DNA of 64,000 nucleotides from CAVZVW01 sp963778845 (GCA_963778845.1 CAVZVW010000001.1:186001-250000); one strand, 5' to 3'; shown: positions 7,816-17,705, counted from the stretch's first letter. Notes: generated by a model from the sequence alone, not told the origin. A program made the numbers and translations.

Positions 7816-9072
7816 TCACGCGAGCGCGCGGTCCAGGTCGGCTATCAGGTCCTCGGCGTCCTCCAGGCCCACCGAGAGGCGCACGAGGTCGGCCGGCACC
7901 TCCAGGGCCGACCCGGCCACGGAGGCATGCGTCATGCGTCCCGGGTGCTCGATGAGGGACTCGACGCCGCCGAGGGACTCCCCCAAGGTGAACGTCTCGG
8001 TGCGCTTGCAGACGTTGAGGGCGTCCTCCTCCCCACCTACGAGGCGGAAGGAGACCATGCCGCCGAAGCGTCGCATCTGCGAGGCGGCCACGGCGTGACC
8101 CGGGTGGCCGGGAAGTCCGGGGTAGAGCACCTGGCGCACCCGGCGGTGCTCGCTGAGGAACTCCACGACGCGCTCGGCGTTGTCGCAGTGCCGCTCCATG
8201 CGCACGGCGAGGGTCTTCAGGCCGCGCTGCACCAGCCACGAGTCGAACGGCCCGGGTACGGCGCCGATGGCGTTCTGGTGGAAGGCCACCCGGTCGGCGA
8301 CGCCCACGGGCAGGCCGGCGACGCCGTCCAACCACGGCGCCTGGGCGTCGTCCCGCACGACCAGCGCGCCGCCGACCACGTCGGAGTGGCCGCCGCAGTA
8401 CTTCGTCGTGGAGTGGACGACGACGTCGGCGCCGAGTGCCAACGGGTTCTGCAGGTACGGGGTGGCGAACGTGTTGTCCACCACCAGCAGCGCGCCGGCG
8501 GCGTGGGCCACGTGCGCGAGCCCGGCGATGTCGGCCACACCGAGCAGGGGGTTGGTGGGCGTCTCCACCCACACCAGGCGCGTCGTGCCGGGCCGCAACG
8601 CAGCCCGCACGGCGGCGACGTCGCTCAGATGCGCAGGCGTGTGCTGCACCCCCCACGGGCCGGCCACGCGCGCGACGAGGCGGTAGGTGCCGCCGTAGGC
8701 GTCGTCGGGGATCACCAGGTGGTCGCCGGGAGCGCAGGTCGAGCGGATCAGCGTGTCCTCCGCGGCCAGGCCGGAGGCGAAGGCGAACGCGCGGGCGCCG
8801 GCGTGGGGAGCGCCGTCCGGCCCGGGTGCTCCACCCGTGCTCTCGAGGGCGGCCAGGCACTCCTCGAGCGCCGTGCGGGTCGGGTTGCCGCTGCGGGAGT
8901 ACTCGTAGCCGACGCCGAGCCCGGTGCGCAGGCCGCCGACGCCGTCCTGCTTGTACGTGCTCACCTGGTAGATGGGCGTCACGACGGCACCGGTCGCGGG
9001 GTCGGGCTCGGAGCCGGCGTGGATCGCGCGGGTGGAGAAGCCGCGCCCGTGCCAGGAGGGGTGCTGGTTCAC
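7816..9072 (-). CDS. metB: Cystathionine gamma-synthase/lyase (Cys/Met PLP enzyme)
   Basis: PLP-dependent enzyme of transsulfuration, 418 residues. It starts VNQHPSWHGRGFSTRAIHAG, has YSRSGNPTR at about 58-66, and the Schiff-base lysine in VVHSTTKYCGGH at K224. Family members act as cystathionine gamma-synthase or gamma-lyase; the resemblance to the mycobacterial MetB near greA supports that label but does not settle the reaction. The GTG at 9072 fits the family start. A cystathionine beta-synthase gene sits about 25 kb away on the same strand. A large hairpin lies just upstream. Confidence 0.88.
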   Translation of the reverse strand: MNQHPSWHGRGFSTRAIHAGSEPDPATGAVVTPIYQVSTYKQDGVGGLRTGLGVGYEYSRSGNPTRTALEECLAALESTGGAPGPDGAPHAGARAFAFASGLAAEDTLIRSTCAPGDHLVIPDDAYGGTYRLVARVAGPWGVQHTPAHLSDVAAVRAALRPGTTRLVWVETPTNPLLGVADIAGLAHVAHAAGALLVVDNTFATPYLQNPLALGADVVVHSTTKYCGGHSDVVGGALVVRDDAQAPWLDGVAGLPVGVADRVAFHQNAIGAVPGPFDSWLVQRGLKTLAVRMERHCDNAERVVEFLSEHRRVRQVLYPGLPGHPGHAVAASQMRRFGGMVSFRLVGGEEDALNVCKRTETFTLGESLGGVESLIEHPGRMTHASVAGSALEVPADLVRLSVGLEDAEDLIADLDRALA

Positions 9073-9109
9073 GGACGGCCACGCTACCTCGCGGCCCCCT
9101 GCCTGCGAT

Positions 9110-9163
9110 CTCTGGAGGGTCAGCGTCGCATTCACGCGACATGAGCGCGCAAACCCTCCAGAG
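9110..9163 (-). other. 11-bp inverted repeat between arcC and metB
   Basis: CTCTGGAGGGT (9110-9120) and ACCCTCCAGAG (9153-9163) are perfect inverted copies separated by 32 bp, and the loop contains a second hairpin, GTCGC/GCGAC. It begins 14 bp after the arcC stop on the minus strand and lies about 40 bp before the metB start. It has no T-run, so it may be an RNA structure in the metB leader, a processing site or a protein-binding palindrome. Confidence 0.55.
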
Positions 9164-9176
9164 GTCGGGAGAGGGG

Positions 9177-10109
9177 TCAGCGGTAGGTGATCCCCGAGGC
9201 CTGCGTGGAGATCGTCGTGCCTGCCCTGGCGTCGAGGATCGCAGCCAGGTCGTCGAGTGCGCCGATCACGGCGTCCTTGCCGCACGTGCGGGCGAAGTCG
9301 GCTGCGGCCTCGACCTTCGGGCCCATCGAGCCCGCCGGGAATGGCAGAGCCGCGAGCGCATCGGGGTGCGCCGAGACGATCGCCCGCTGTCGCGAGGTGC
9401 CGTAGTCGACGTAGACCGCGTCGGCGTCGGTGGCGATCACGAGCAGGTCGGCCTGCAGGTCGCGGGCGAGGACGGCGCTCGCGCGGTCCTTGTCGATGAC
9501 CGCCTCGACGCCGGCGAGGGTTCGGGTGCCCGGCATGTACATGGTGGGGATGCCGCCGCCCCCGGCGCAGACCACCACCGCGCCCTGCGCGAGCAGCCAC
9601 TGAACAGGGCGGATCTGGAAGATGCGCTTGGGCAGGGGTGAGGGCACTACGCGCCGCCAGGCGTCGCCGTCCTGCTTCACGGTCCAGCCGCGCTCGGCGG
9701 CCAGCCGCCGGGCGACGTCCTCGGGGTAGATCGGCCCCACGAACTTCGTCGGGTCGCGGAAGGCCGGGTCCTGCGGGTCCACCTCGGTCATGCTGAGGAT
9801 GGTCGCGAGCGGCTTCTCGAAGGGCAGCAGGTTGCCCAGCTCCTGCTCGATCAGGTAGCCGATCATGCCCTCGGTCTGCGCGCCGAGGACGTCGAAGGGG
9901 TAGGCGGACTCGTCGTCGTAGGAGGACGCCTGCAGCGCCAGCAACCCGACCTGCGGCCCGTTGCCGTGGCTGATCACGAGCTCGTGCTCCATCGCCACCG
10001 GAGCCAGGGCGCGGCACGCAGCCGCCACGTTGGCCCGCTGGCTCGCCACCGTCATCGGCTCTCCTCGCCGCTGCAGGGCGTTGCCGCCCAACGCCACGAC
10101 CACGCGCAT
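9177..10109 (-). CDS. arcC: Carbamate kinase
   Basis: Last step of the arginine deiminase pathway: transfers phosphate from carbamoyl phosphate to ADP, giving ATP, CO2 and ammonia. The 310-residue product opens with VVALGGNALQRRG, has SHGNGPQVG at about 49-57, VVCAGGGGIP near 205-214, and the PAGSMGPKVEAA motif near 265-275, all diagnostic. Length is normal. It is third in the arcA-arcB-arcC run. A GAGGAGAAGG ribosome site precedes the ATG. No arginine/ornithine antiporter (arcD) is next to it. Confidence 0.96.
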   Translation of the reverse strand: MRVVVALGGNALQRRGEPMTVASQRANVAAACRALAPVAMEHELVISHGNGPQVGLLALQASSYDDESAYPFDVLGAQTEGMIGYLIEQELGNLLPFEKPLATILSMTEVDPQDPAFRDPTKFVGPIYPEDVARRLAAERGWTVKQDGDAWRRVVPSPLPKRIFQIRPVQWLLAQGAVVVCAGGGGIPTMYMPGTRTLAGVEAVIDKDRASAVLARDLQADLLVIATDADAVYVDYGTSRQRAIVSAHPDALAALPFPAGSMGPKVEAAADFARTCGKDAVIGALDDLAAILDARAGTTISTQASGITYR

Positions 10110-10134
10110 GGTCTGCCCTTCTCCTCACGCTCTT

Positions 10135-10194
10135 GTGTGCTGTGCCTGTTGTGTGCTGCGCCTGTTGTGTGCTGCGCCTGTTGTGAGCTGCGAG
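10135..10194. repeat. 16-bp tandem repeat between arcB and arcC
   Basis: Three copies of GTGTGCTGYGCCTGTT (10135-10182) and a partial fourth to about 10194 fill most of the gap between the arcB stop and the arcC ribosome site. On the transcribed strand each unit reads AACAGGCGCAGCACAC. Confidence 0.75.
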
Positions 10195-10214
10195 TCTCCT
10201 GGCCTGCGGCTCGG

Positions 10215-11216
10215 TCAGTCGCCGAGCGTGGCGACCATCACGGCCTTGATCGTGTGCATCCGGTTCTCGGCCTGGTCGAACACGATGGACGCGCCGGACT
10301 CGAACACCTCGTCGGTGACCTCGAGGGACTCCATGCCCGTCTTGGCGAAGACGTCGGCCCCGACCGCGGTGTTGCGGTCGTGGAACGCCGGCAGGCAGTG
10401 CATGAACTTGACGTCGGGGTTCCCGGTCTTCTCCAGCAGGGCGGTGTCCACCTGGTAGGGCCGCAGCAGCCCGATCCGCTCGTCCCAGACCTCCTTGGGC
10501 TCGCCCATCGACACCCAGACGTCGGTGTAGACGAAGTCGACGCCGGTCACGCCGCCCGCGACGTCCTCGGTGTGGGTGAGCCGGGCACCCGTCAGCTCGG
10601 CGATCCCGCGCGCCGCACCCACCACCGCGTCGTCGTTCCACAGCGAGCGGGGGGCGACCATGCGCACGTCCATGCCCATCATGGCCCCGCTCACCAGCAG
10701 GGAGTTGCCCATGTTGTTGCGGGCGTCGCCCACGTAGGCGAAGGAGATCTCCGTGTCGTGCTTGGCGCAGTGCTCCCTCATGGTGAGCATGTCGCACAGC
10801 ATCTGCGTGGGGTGCCACTCGTCGGTGAGGCCGTTCCAGACCGGGACGCCGGCATGGGCGCCGAGCTCCTCCACCAGCGCCTGCTTCGACCCGCGGTACT
10901 CGATGCCGTCGTAGTAGCGGCCCAGGACGCGGGCGGTGTCACGCATCGACTCCTTGTGCCCGATCTGGCTTCCGCCGGGGTCGAGGTACGTCACGTGGGC
11001 GCCCTGGTCGAAGGCCGCCACCTCGAAGGCGCAGCGCGTGCGGGTCGACGTCTTCTCGAAGATGAGCGCGATGTTCTTGCCGCGCAGGCGCTGCTGCTCG
11101 CTGCCGGCGTACTTGGCCTTCTTGAGGTCGGCCGACAGCCCGATGAGGAACCTCCACTCCCGCGGGGTGAAGTCGAGCTCCTTGAGGAAGTTGCGATGGC
11201 GCAGGTTGTACGGCAT
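10215..11216 (-). CDS. arcB: Ornithine carbamoyltransferase (catabolic)
   Basis: Phosphorolysis of citrulline to ornithine and carbamoyl phosphate in the arginine deiminase pathway. The 333-residue protein has the carbamoyl-phosphate loop STRTRCAFE at about 54-62, DEWHPTQML near 130, the ornithine loop around SMGEP and the catalytic MHCLPAFHD near residue 270. A catabolic role is inferred from its position between arcA and arcC; the enzyme family also works anabolically. Start ATG at 11216 lies directly after a repeat whose last unit supplies CTGGAG as ribosome site. Confidence 0.95.
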   Translation of the reverse strand: MPYNLRHRNFLKELDFTPREWRFLIGLSADLKKAKYAGSEQQRLRGKNIALIFEKTSTRTRCAFEVAAFDQGAHVTYLDPGGSQIGHKESMRDTARVLGRYYDGIEYRGSKQALVEELGAHAGVPVWNGLTDEWHPTQMLCDMLTMREHCAKHDTEISFAYVGDARNNMGNSLLVSGAMMGMDVRMVAPRSLWNDDAVVGAARGIAELTGARLTHTEDVAGGVTGVDFVYTDVWVSMGEPKEVWDERIGLLRPYQVDTALLEKTGNPDVKFMHCLPAFHDRNTAVGADVFAKTGMESLEVTDEVFESGASIVFDQAENRMHTIKAVMVATLGD

Positions 11217-11270
11217 GGGATCTGCTCCAGGGGATCTGCTCCAGGGGATGTGCTCCAGGGGATGTGCTGG
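11217..11270. repeat. 14-bp tandem repeat carrying ribosome-binding cores, arcA/arcB junction
   Basis: The unit GGGATCTGCTCCAG (or GGGATGTGCTCCAG) occurs almost four times and fills the whole arcA-arcB gap. On the transcribed strand every full unit contains CTGGAGCA; the last one sits 8 bp before the arcB ATG at Shine-Dalgarno distance. Confidence 0.8.
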
Positions 11271-11274
11271 TCGG

Positions 11275-12498
11275 TCAGCCGACGGCGTCTCGCTCGATCG
11301 GGCACGACATGCACCGCGGCCCGCCGCGACCGCGGCCGAGCTCGGAGCCGGTGATGGCGATGACCTCGATCCCCTGCTCGGCCAGGAACTTGTTCGTGGT
11401 GGTGTTGCGCTCGTAGCCGACGATGACGCCGGGTGAGACGGCGAGGAAGTTGTTGCCGTCGTCCCACTGCTCGCGCTGGGCCCCGGCCAGGTCGATCGGC
11501 GTGCGCAGCACGCGCAGCTTGTCGACCCCGAGCGCGTCGCCGACCACCTCGAAGAGGTCGCGGTTCTCCTCGACGCGGAACTCCGCACCCGAACCGACCG
11601 GGGTCAGGGAGTACGAGCGCAGGTCCTGGTCGAGGTAGGGGTACACGGAGAAGGCGTCGGCGTCGACCATGGTCATCGCGGTGTCCAGGTGCATGAACGC
11701 GCGCGTGTTGGGCAGCTCCACCGCGATGACGCGGCTGACCTGGCCGCTGGCGAAGTAGGCCCGCGCGAGGGTCTCGACGCCCTGCGGCGTCGTCCGCTCC
11801 CCCATCCCGATCATCACCGCACCGTTGCCGATGACGAGGACGTCACCGCCCTCGACGGTCGCCGGCTCGTGCACGTCGTCGTCGTTGCCGTAGTAGAACG
11901 TGAGCCCGGCGTCGCGGAACATCGGGTGGAAGCCGTAGATCACCCTGGAGTTCAGCGTCTCCCGCTTGCGCGCCGGCATGGCCATCGGGTTGATCGACAG
12001 GCCGCCGTAGACCCACGCGGAGTTGTCCCTCTGGAAGAGGTGGTTGGGCAGCGGGCGCAGGAGGAAGTCGTCGTCGTCCAGGCACTCCCACAGCAGGCTG
12101 GACCTGCTCGGCGGCGGCACGTCGCGCTTGAGCGCCCCGCCGATGAGGATCTCGGCCAGCCAGGTGGCGTCGGCACTCGCCATGAGCTCGTCGAGCGACC
12201 CGTCGAGCCCCGGCCCGAACTGGGTCGCGGTCGTCAGTCGCTGTTCGAGGAACTCCCGGGCCCCCGGCTGGTCGAGGGCCTCGGCAAGCAGCGTGCCGTA
12301 GTAGTGGACGACGACGCCGCGTTCGCGCAGCCTCTGGGCGAAGGCGTCGTGCTCCTCGCAGGCCCGCTCGGCCCACATCACGTCGTCGAAGAGCAGCTCG
12401 TGGACGTTGGACGGCGTGAGGCGCTGCAGCTCCAGACCGGGCCGATGGACGATCACCTGCTTGAGGCGGCCGACCTCGGAGTCGACGTGGAAGCGCAT
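11275..12498 (-). CDS. arcA: Arginine deiminase
   Basis: Hydrolyses arginine to citrulline and ammonia, the first step of the arginine deiminase energy pathway. The 407-residue protein has LKQVIVHRPGLEL near the N-terminus, EGGDVLVIGN near residue 220, the catalytic-His region FMHLDTAMT at about 270, and GGPRCMSCPI near the end, where the first Cys (about residue 396) is the catalytic nucleophile. An AGAGAGGGAGA ribosome site precedes the ATG at 12498. It leads the operon; a pair of palindromes about 85-135 bp upstream are good operator candidates. Confidence 0.96.
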   Translation of the reverse strand: MRFHVDSEVGRLKQVIVHRPGLELQRLTPSNVHELLFDDVMWAERACEEHDAFAQRLRERGVVVHYYGTLLAEALDQPGAREFLEQRLTTATQFGPGLDGSLDELMASADATWLAEILIGGALKRDVPPPSRSSLLWECLDDDDFLLRPLPNHLFQRDNSAWVYGGLSINPMAMPARKRETLNSRVIYGFHPMFRDAGLTFYYGNDDDVHEPATVEGGDVLVIGNGAVMIGMGERTTPQGVETLARAYFASGQVSRVIAVELPNTRAFMHLDTAMTMVDADAFSVYPYLDQDLRSYSLTPVGSGAEFRVEENRDLFEVVGDALGVDKLRVLRTPIDLAGAQREQWDDGNNFLAVSPGVIVGYERNTTTNKFLAEQGIEVIAITGSELGRGRGGPRCMSCPIERDAVG

Positions 12499-12580
12499 CC
12501 GGTCTCCCTCTCTGGTGCTGGGTCGGTCCCTCGTCGTGGTACCGGGATCGGTCTCTCGTGGCTGGTGTGCGTGCTCGGGT

Positions 12581-12630
12581 CGCATCGCCGATGCATGCGA
12601 TGCCTGGGACGATGTTGCATCGCCGATGCA
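12581..12630 (-). promoter_or_regulatory. Duplicated palindrome upstream of arcA (operator candidate)
   Basis: The near-perfect palindrome GCATCGCCGATGCA occurs twice, at 12582-12595 and within TGCATCGCCGATGCA at 12616-12630, with centres about 34 bp apart. The first is followed by GCATGCGATGC, giving a third half-site overlap. The position ahead of arcA suggests a site for an arginine- or oxygen-responsive regulator; the family is not identifiable from the site alone. Confidence 0.6.
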
Positions 12631-12688
12631 CTGGGGACGATACGGCGCCTCAGGGGCTGGTGTCCGCCCCCACCGTCGCCGGGCGCGG

Positions 12689-13722
12689 TCAGCAGATCCG
12701 GGGCAGCTGCTCCCCCAGCGGCAGGTCGACCACCCGGGTCGCGCCGAAGGCCGTCCGAGCCACCACCATCCCGGGGTGCTCGGCGACGCACTCGCCGATC
12801 ACCGCCGCCGACCGACCCAGCGGATGGGCCCGCATCGCCGCCAGCACGGCGTCGGCCTGCTCGGGCGGCACGAAGGCGACGAGCTTGCCCTCGTTGGCCA
12901 CGTACCACGGGTCCAGGCCGAGGAACCCGCAGGCGTTGCGGACCGCGTCGGGCACCGGGACGGCGCGCTCCACGATCTCGCACCCCCACGCCGGCCGCCG
13001 AGGCGATCTCGTTCAGCGACGCCGCGAGACCGCCGCGCGTCGGGTCGCGCAGCACGTGCAGGTCCGTCGACGGCCGCCAGCATGGCGGCGACGAGCCCGT
13101 TGAGCGGGGCGCAGTCACTGCTCACCTGCGTACCGAACTGCAGCCCCTCCCGCACCGACAGCACGGCGACGCCGTGGACGCCGATGTCCCCGCTGACGAG
13201 GACGACGTCGCCGGGCCGGGCGCGCTGCGGACGGATGTCCACCCCCGCCGGCACCAGCCCGATGCCCGCGGTGTTGACGTAGACGCCGTCGCCGTGACCG
13301 GCGTCGACCACCTTGGTGTCCCCGGTCACGACCGTCACGCCCGCCCGCCGCGCGGCGTCCCCGAGATCCTGCGCCACCCGGCCGACGACGGCCAGCTCGG
13401 TGCCCTCCTCGAGGATGAAGCCGCAGGACAGGTACGCCGCCGCGGCCCCGCTCATGGCCAGGTCGTTGACAGTGCCGTTGACGGCCAGGTCCCCGATGCT
13501 GCCACCGGGGAAGAACAGCGGGCGCACCACGAAGGAGTCCGTCGAGAAGGCCAGCCGTGCACCGCCGAGCTCCACGACCGCGGAGTCGGCGAGCTGGCGC
13601 AGGACCGCACCCGCCGGCGAGAACGCCGGCGCGAATGCCGGGACGAACAGGTGCTCGACCAGCTCGGCCGACAGTGCCCCGCCCCCGCCGTGGCCCATCA
13701 CGATCGTCGGGGAGCTCCGCAA
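12689..13722 (-). CDS. hypE: Hydrogenase maturation protein HypE, frameshifted
   Basis: HypE dehydrates a C-terminal thiocarboxamide to thiocyanate, supplying CN to the [NiFe] centre. Three frames encode it piecewise: TIVMGHGGGGALSAELVEHLF through VAAMLAAVDG (13722 to about 13070), then LHVLRDPTRGGLAASLNEIA (about 13070-12985), then RAVPVPDAVRNACGFLG to the conserved C-terminal PRIC (to 12689). At least two indels are needed. The TTG at 13722 may not be the true start: the upstream in-frame sequence reads W-S-C-P-L-P-L, as in other HypE, and a plausible ATG at 13781 is in another frame. Functional residues, including the terminal Cys, are retained. Confidence 0.85.
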
Positions 13723-13777
13723 CGGCAGCGGGCAGCTCCACCCGTCGACGTCGACCAGCCGACCTCCCCGCCGCTTG

Positions 13778-14911
13778 TCATGTCCTCACCCAACGCCGGC
13801 CGCCTCGCGCGCCGGGGGACCCTCGAGCCGCCGGTAGGGTAGTACGCCGCGCAGGCGCCCTCGCGCTGACCATCGTCGCGCCGAGCGGCGTCCGCGGCGT
13901 GCACGTCCTGCCGAACGCCGGGCACTCGTGCGGCTTGATCAGCCCCTGCAGCACCTCACCGGCGTGGCACTCAGGGGACTCGACCGTGCGGATGCCCGCG
14001 ACGTCGAAGCGTGCCTCGGCATCGAACTCGCGGTAGGCCGGTGCCAGCCGCCAGCCGGACCCGGGGATCGTGCCGATGCCCCGCCACGCCCGGTCGGTGA
14101 CCTCGAAGACGTCGGCGATCATCGCCTGGGCCGCGACGTTGCCCTCGGCCGGGACGGCGCGCGGGTAGGCGTTCTCCACCTCGTGGCGGCCCTCCTCGAG
14201 CTGGTGCACAGCCCGCCGGATGCCCTCCAGGATGTCCAACGGCTCGAACCCGGTGACGACGATCGGGCACGCCGAACCGCTGCGCGAGCGGCGGGTACTC
14301 GCCGGTGCCCATCACGCTGCACACGTGACCGGCGGCCAGGAACGCCTGCACCCGGCAGCTCGGGGACTGTGCATGATCGCCTCGATCGCGGGGGGCACCC
14401 GCACGTGCGAGACGAGCATGCTGAAGTTCGTGACGCCGAGCCGCTTGGCCTGGTAGACCGTCATCGCGTTGGGCGGCGCCGTGGTCTCGAAGCCGATGCC
14501 GAAGAAGACCACCTCACGGTCGGGCAGCTCGCCGGGCCAGCGTGAGGGCGTCCAGCGGGGAGTAGACGACGCGCACGTCGGCGCCCTGGCTCTTCACCGA
14601 GAACAGGTCCCTGCCGCTGCCCGGGCACGCGCAGCATGTCCCCGAACGAGCAGAAGACCACGCCGGGCCGCGCGGCGATCTCCAGCGCCTTGTCGATCGT
14701 CTCCAGCGGGGTCACGCAGACCGGGCAGCCCGGCCCGTGGATCATCTCGATGGCCTCGGGCAGCAGCTGGTCGATGCCGTGACGGATGATCGAGTGCGTC
14801 TGCCCGCCGCACACCTCCATGATCGACCAGCGGCCGGGTCGCGGTCGCCGCGATGTCGGCCACCAGCCGCCGCGCGACAGCGGGGTCGCTGAACTCGTCG
14901 AGGTACTTCAC
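13778..14911 (-). CDS. hypD: Hydrogenase maturation protein HypD, multiply frameshifted
   Basis: Fe-S scaffold protein on which Fe(CN)2CO is assembled with HypC. Starting at GTG 14911 (VKYLDEFSDP), conserved blocks appear in alternating frames: MEVCGGQTHSI, HGPGCPVCVTPLE, FCSFGDMLRVPG, VRVVYSPLDALTLA, VVFFGIGFETTAP, FLAAGHVCSVMG, IVVTGFEPLDILEGI, IKPHECPAFG and EGACAAYY. About six single-base indels would be needed to rejoin them, e.g. an extra C near 14828 and an extra G near 14628. Every diagnostic Cys block survives. Either the sequence has errors here or the gene is a very young pseudogene. The 3' limit is approximate. Confidence 0.82.
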
Positions 14912-15191
14912 GGCGCTCGGTTCCGTGCCGAGCGGCGTCGCCGAGCGGGTCGCCGAGCTCCTGGTCGAGCACCCCGAGCTCCTCGAACAGCCTCAACGTC
15001 GCCAGGGCCGACTCCTCGTCGAGGCGCTGGATGGCGAAACCGACGTGCACGATCGTGTAGTCGCCCACGGACGCGTCGGGCAGGTAGGCCAGGCACACGT
15101 CCTTGACGACGCCACCGAAGTCGACCTTGCCCATGCGGGTCAGGTCGCGCTCCTCGATCTGAACGATCTTGCCCGGGACGGCGAGGCACAT
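14908..15191 (-). CDS. hypC: Hydrogenase maturation chaperone HypC/HupF
   Basis: Small chaperone that binds HypD and the hydrogenase large-subunit precursor. It begins MCLAVPGKIVQIEE with the essential Cys2, contains KVDFGGVVKDVCLAYLPDA and ends near LFEELGVLDQELGDPLGD, about 90 residues. In the annotated frame no stop occurs before hypD; shifting one base would give a TGA overlapping the hypD GTG (GTGA), the normal arrangement, so one more indel near 14925 is likely. The 3' end is inferred. Confidence 0.85.
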
Positions 15192-15231
15192 GCGCCCATC
15201 CTCACCCCCTGCGAGGCCGGGCGCTCGGGCC

Positions 15232-17701
15232 CTAGGACACCTGGTCACGGGGCCGAGCCCCGATGACCACCTGCCCCAGCGCCAGCCCCCCGTCGTTCGG
15301 GGGCACCTTGCGGTGGCGCAGGACGTCGAACCCCGACTCCTTCAGACCGCGCTGCGTGAACGTGAGCAGCAAGGCGTTGCAGAAGACGCCCCCGGACAGG
15401 GCGACGACGCCCAGCCCCGTCTCGTCCCTGGCCGCGCGGGCCAGCGCGACCACGGCCGCGGCCACACCGCGGTGGAACCGGGCCGCCACCGCCTCAGCGC
15501 TGACGCCGTCGCGGACGTCGGCGACGACGGCGCGCACCAGCGCCGCGACGTCCAGCCGCAAGGGCTCCGGCGCCGTCTCCTCGCCGGGTGCGGGCTCCCG
15601 CGCCGCCGGGCCGTCGATCGGGCCGTCGACCGGGCCGACGAAAGGTATGGCGTAGGCCCCGGGGTCCTCGTCCAGCCCGCGCAGGGCCGCCGCCTCCAGC
15701 GCCATGGCGGCCTGGGCCTCGAAGTCCACCACGTGGCACAGACCGACGATCGAGGAGATCGCGTCGAAGAGTCGGCCCATGCTCGACGTCGGGCTGCTGC
15801 CCAGGCCCGTGTGCAGCTGGTGGCGGAGCGACCTCGCGCTCCTCGGCCGAGCAGGCGGCCACAGCCGGGATGTCGCCGTCCCACGCGACGCCCGCGGCGT
15901 CGAGGTGCGCCAGGGCCATGCGGTACGGACGCTGCACCGCGGCGTCCCCGCCCGGCAGCGGCACGTACGCGAGGTGGGCGAACCGCCGGTAGCGGCGGTA
16001 GTCGGCGAGCAGCACCTCGCCACCCCACACCGCGCCGTCGTCACCGAAACCGGTGCCGTCGAAGGCGAACCCGATCACCTGGGTCGACCCGTCCAGCCCG
16101 TGCTCGGCCATCACCGACGCGACATGGGCATGGTGGTGCTGCACGCGGACCAGCGGGCGCGCCCGTCCGTCGCGCACCGACTCCCGCACCGCCCAGCGAG
16201 CGCTGCGGTAGGCCGGGTGCAGGTCGGCCACCAGCACCTGGGGCGAGACGTCGACCTGGGTGGCCAGGTGGGTGACCGCGGCGGCGAACGCCTCCTGCGT
16301 CGCGAGGTCGTCCATGTCGCCGATGTGGGCCGACAGCCAGGCGTAGCGGCCCTCGGCGACGCAGAACGTGTTCTTGAGGTCGCCGCCGACGGCCAGCGAC
16401 GGGCGCACGTCCACCGGCAGGGCCACCGGCATGGGGGCGTACCCGCGAGAGCGGCGGATCGGGAGCACCGCGCCCTCGACCACCCGGACGACCGAGTCGT
16501 CGCACGGGACGTGGATGCCACGGTCGTGGTGCAGCCACGCATCGGCGAGCCCGCCGAGGCGGCGGCGCGCGTCCGCGTCGTCGGTGACGATGGGCTCGCT
16601 GGCGAGGTTGCCGCTGGTGAGCACGAGCGCGCGCGGGCCGTCGGCGTCACCGGGAAGGCCCAGCAGAAGGTGGTGCAGCGCGGTCGGGGGCAGCAGGACG
16701 CCGAGGTCGGGGTTGCCCGGCGCCACGCCGTCCACGATCCGCAACCCAGCCTCGGCCTCGGCCCCGTCGGCGTCCACCTCGGCGGGCCTGCGGCGCAGCA
16801 GCACGATGGGCCGGCGCGCCGACGTGAGCAGGCCAGCCTCCACGTCGTCCACGAGGCAGACCAACCGGGCGGCCTCGACGTCCGTCAGCATCACCGCGAA
16901 GGGCTTGGCACCGCGTCGCTTGCGGTCGCGCAGCCGCTCGACCGCGTCCGCGTTCGTCGCGTCGCAGGCCAGGTGGTACCCGCCCAGCCCTTTGACCGCC
17001 AGGACGCCGCCCGTGGCCAGCACCTCGCGCGCCCTCTCGAGGGCGGCCTCCCGGTACAGCGACGGCGGGGCGACGCCGCCGCCGCGAGGGGGCCCTTCCG
17101 ACAGCTCCAGGACGGGTCCGCAGACGTGGCAGCAGATCGGTTGGGCGTGGAAGCGGCGGTCGTGCGGGTCCTCGTACTCCGCCTGGCACTGCGGGCACAT
17201 CGGGAACGGCGCCATCGTGGTCATCGGCCGGTCGTAGGGCAGGCCCGTGACGATGGTGAACCGGGGGCCGCAGGCGGTGCACGTGATGAACGGGTGGCGG
17301 TGGCGGCGGTCGGCGGGGTCGCGCAGCTCGGCCAGGCAGGCGTCACAGGTGGCGACGTCGGCGGGCACGAGCGTGCGGCCCTCGCCGCCCTGCGAGCCGG
17401 CGATCTCGAACCCGGCAGCCGGCACGGGGTCGACGTCCTCCCAGGACACGTCCTCGACGCTCGACAGCGGTGGGGCGTCGCAGCGGACGCGCGTGCAGAA
17501 CTCCTCGACGTCGCGCCGCTCTCCCTGCACCTCGGCCAGCACGCCGTCGGGGTCGTTCCACACCGACCCCGTCAGCGAGAGCTCGCTGGCCAGTGAGTAG
17601 ACGAAGGGCCGGAATCCCACGCCTTGGACGACGCCGCGGATGCGGACGCGGCGCCGGCTGACCGCATCGCGGTCGACGCCCTGGGTCACGCGCTGGATCA
17701 C
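15232..17701 (-). CDS. hypF: Carbamoyltransferase HypF, one frameshift
   Basis: Makes the thiocarboxamide on HypE from carbamoyl phosphate. Domains in order: acylphosphatase (VRIRGVVQGVGFRPFVY, near residue 15-30), two zinc-finger pairs (CDACLAEL/CTACGPRF and CPQCQAEY/CHVCGP), a YrdC-like domain (KGLGGYHLACDA) and a Kae1-like domain (HHHAHVASVMAEHGLDG, FAFDGTGFGDDGAVWGGE). The frame breaks at about 15830 and resumes as TSSMGRLFDAISS through GLALGQVVIG to TAG near 15232. Total length near 820 residues is slightly long but within the family range. GTG at 17701 or 17689 is the start; it follows the hypB stop by a few bases. Confidence 0.9.
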
Positions 17702-17705
17702 GCGC

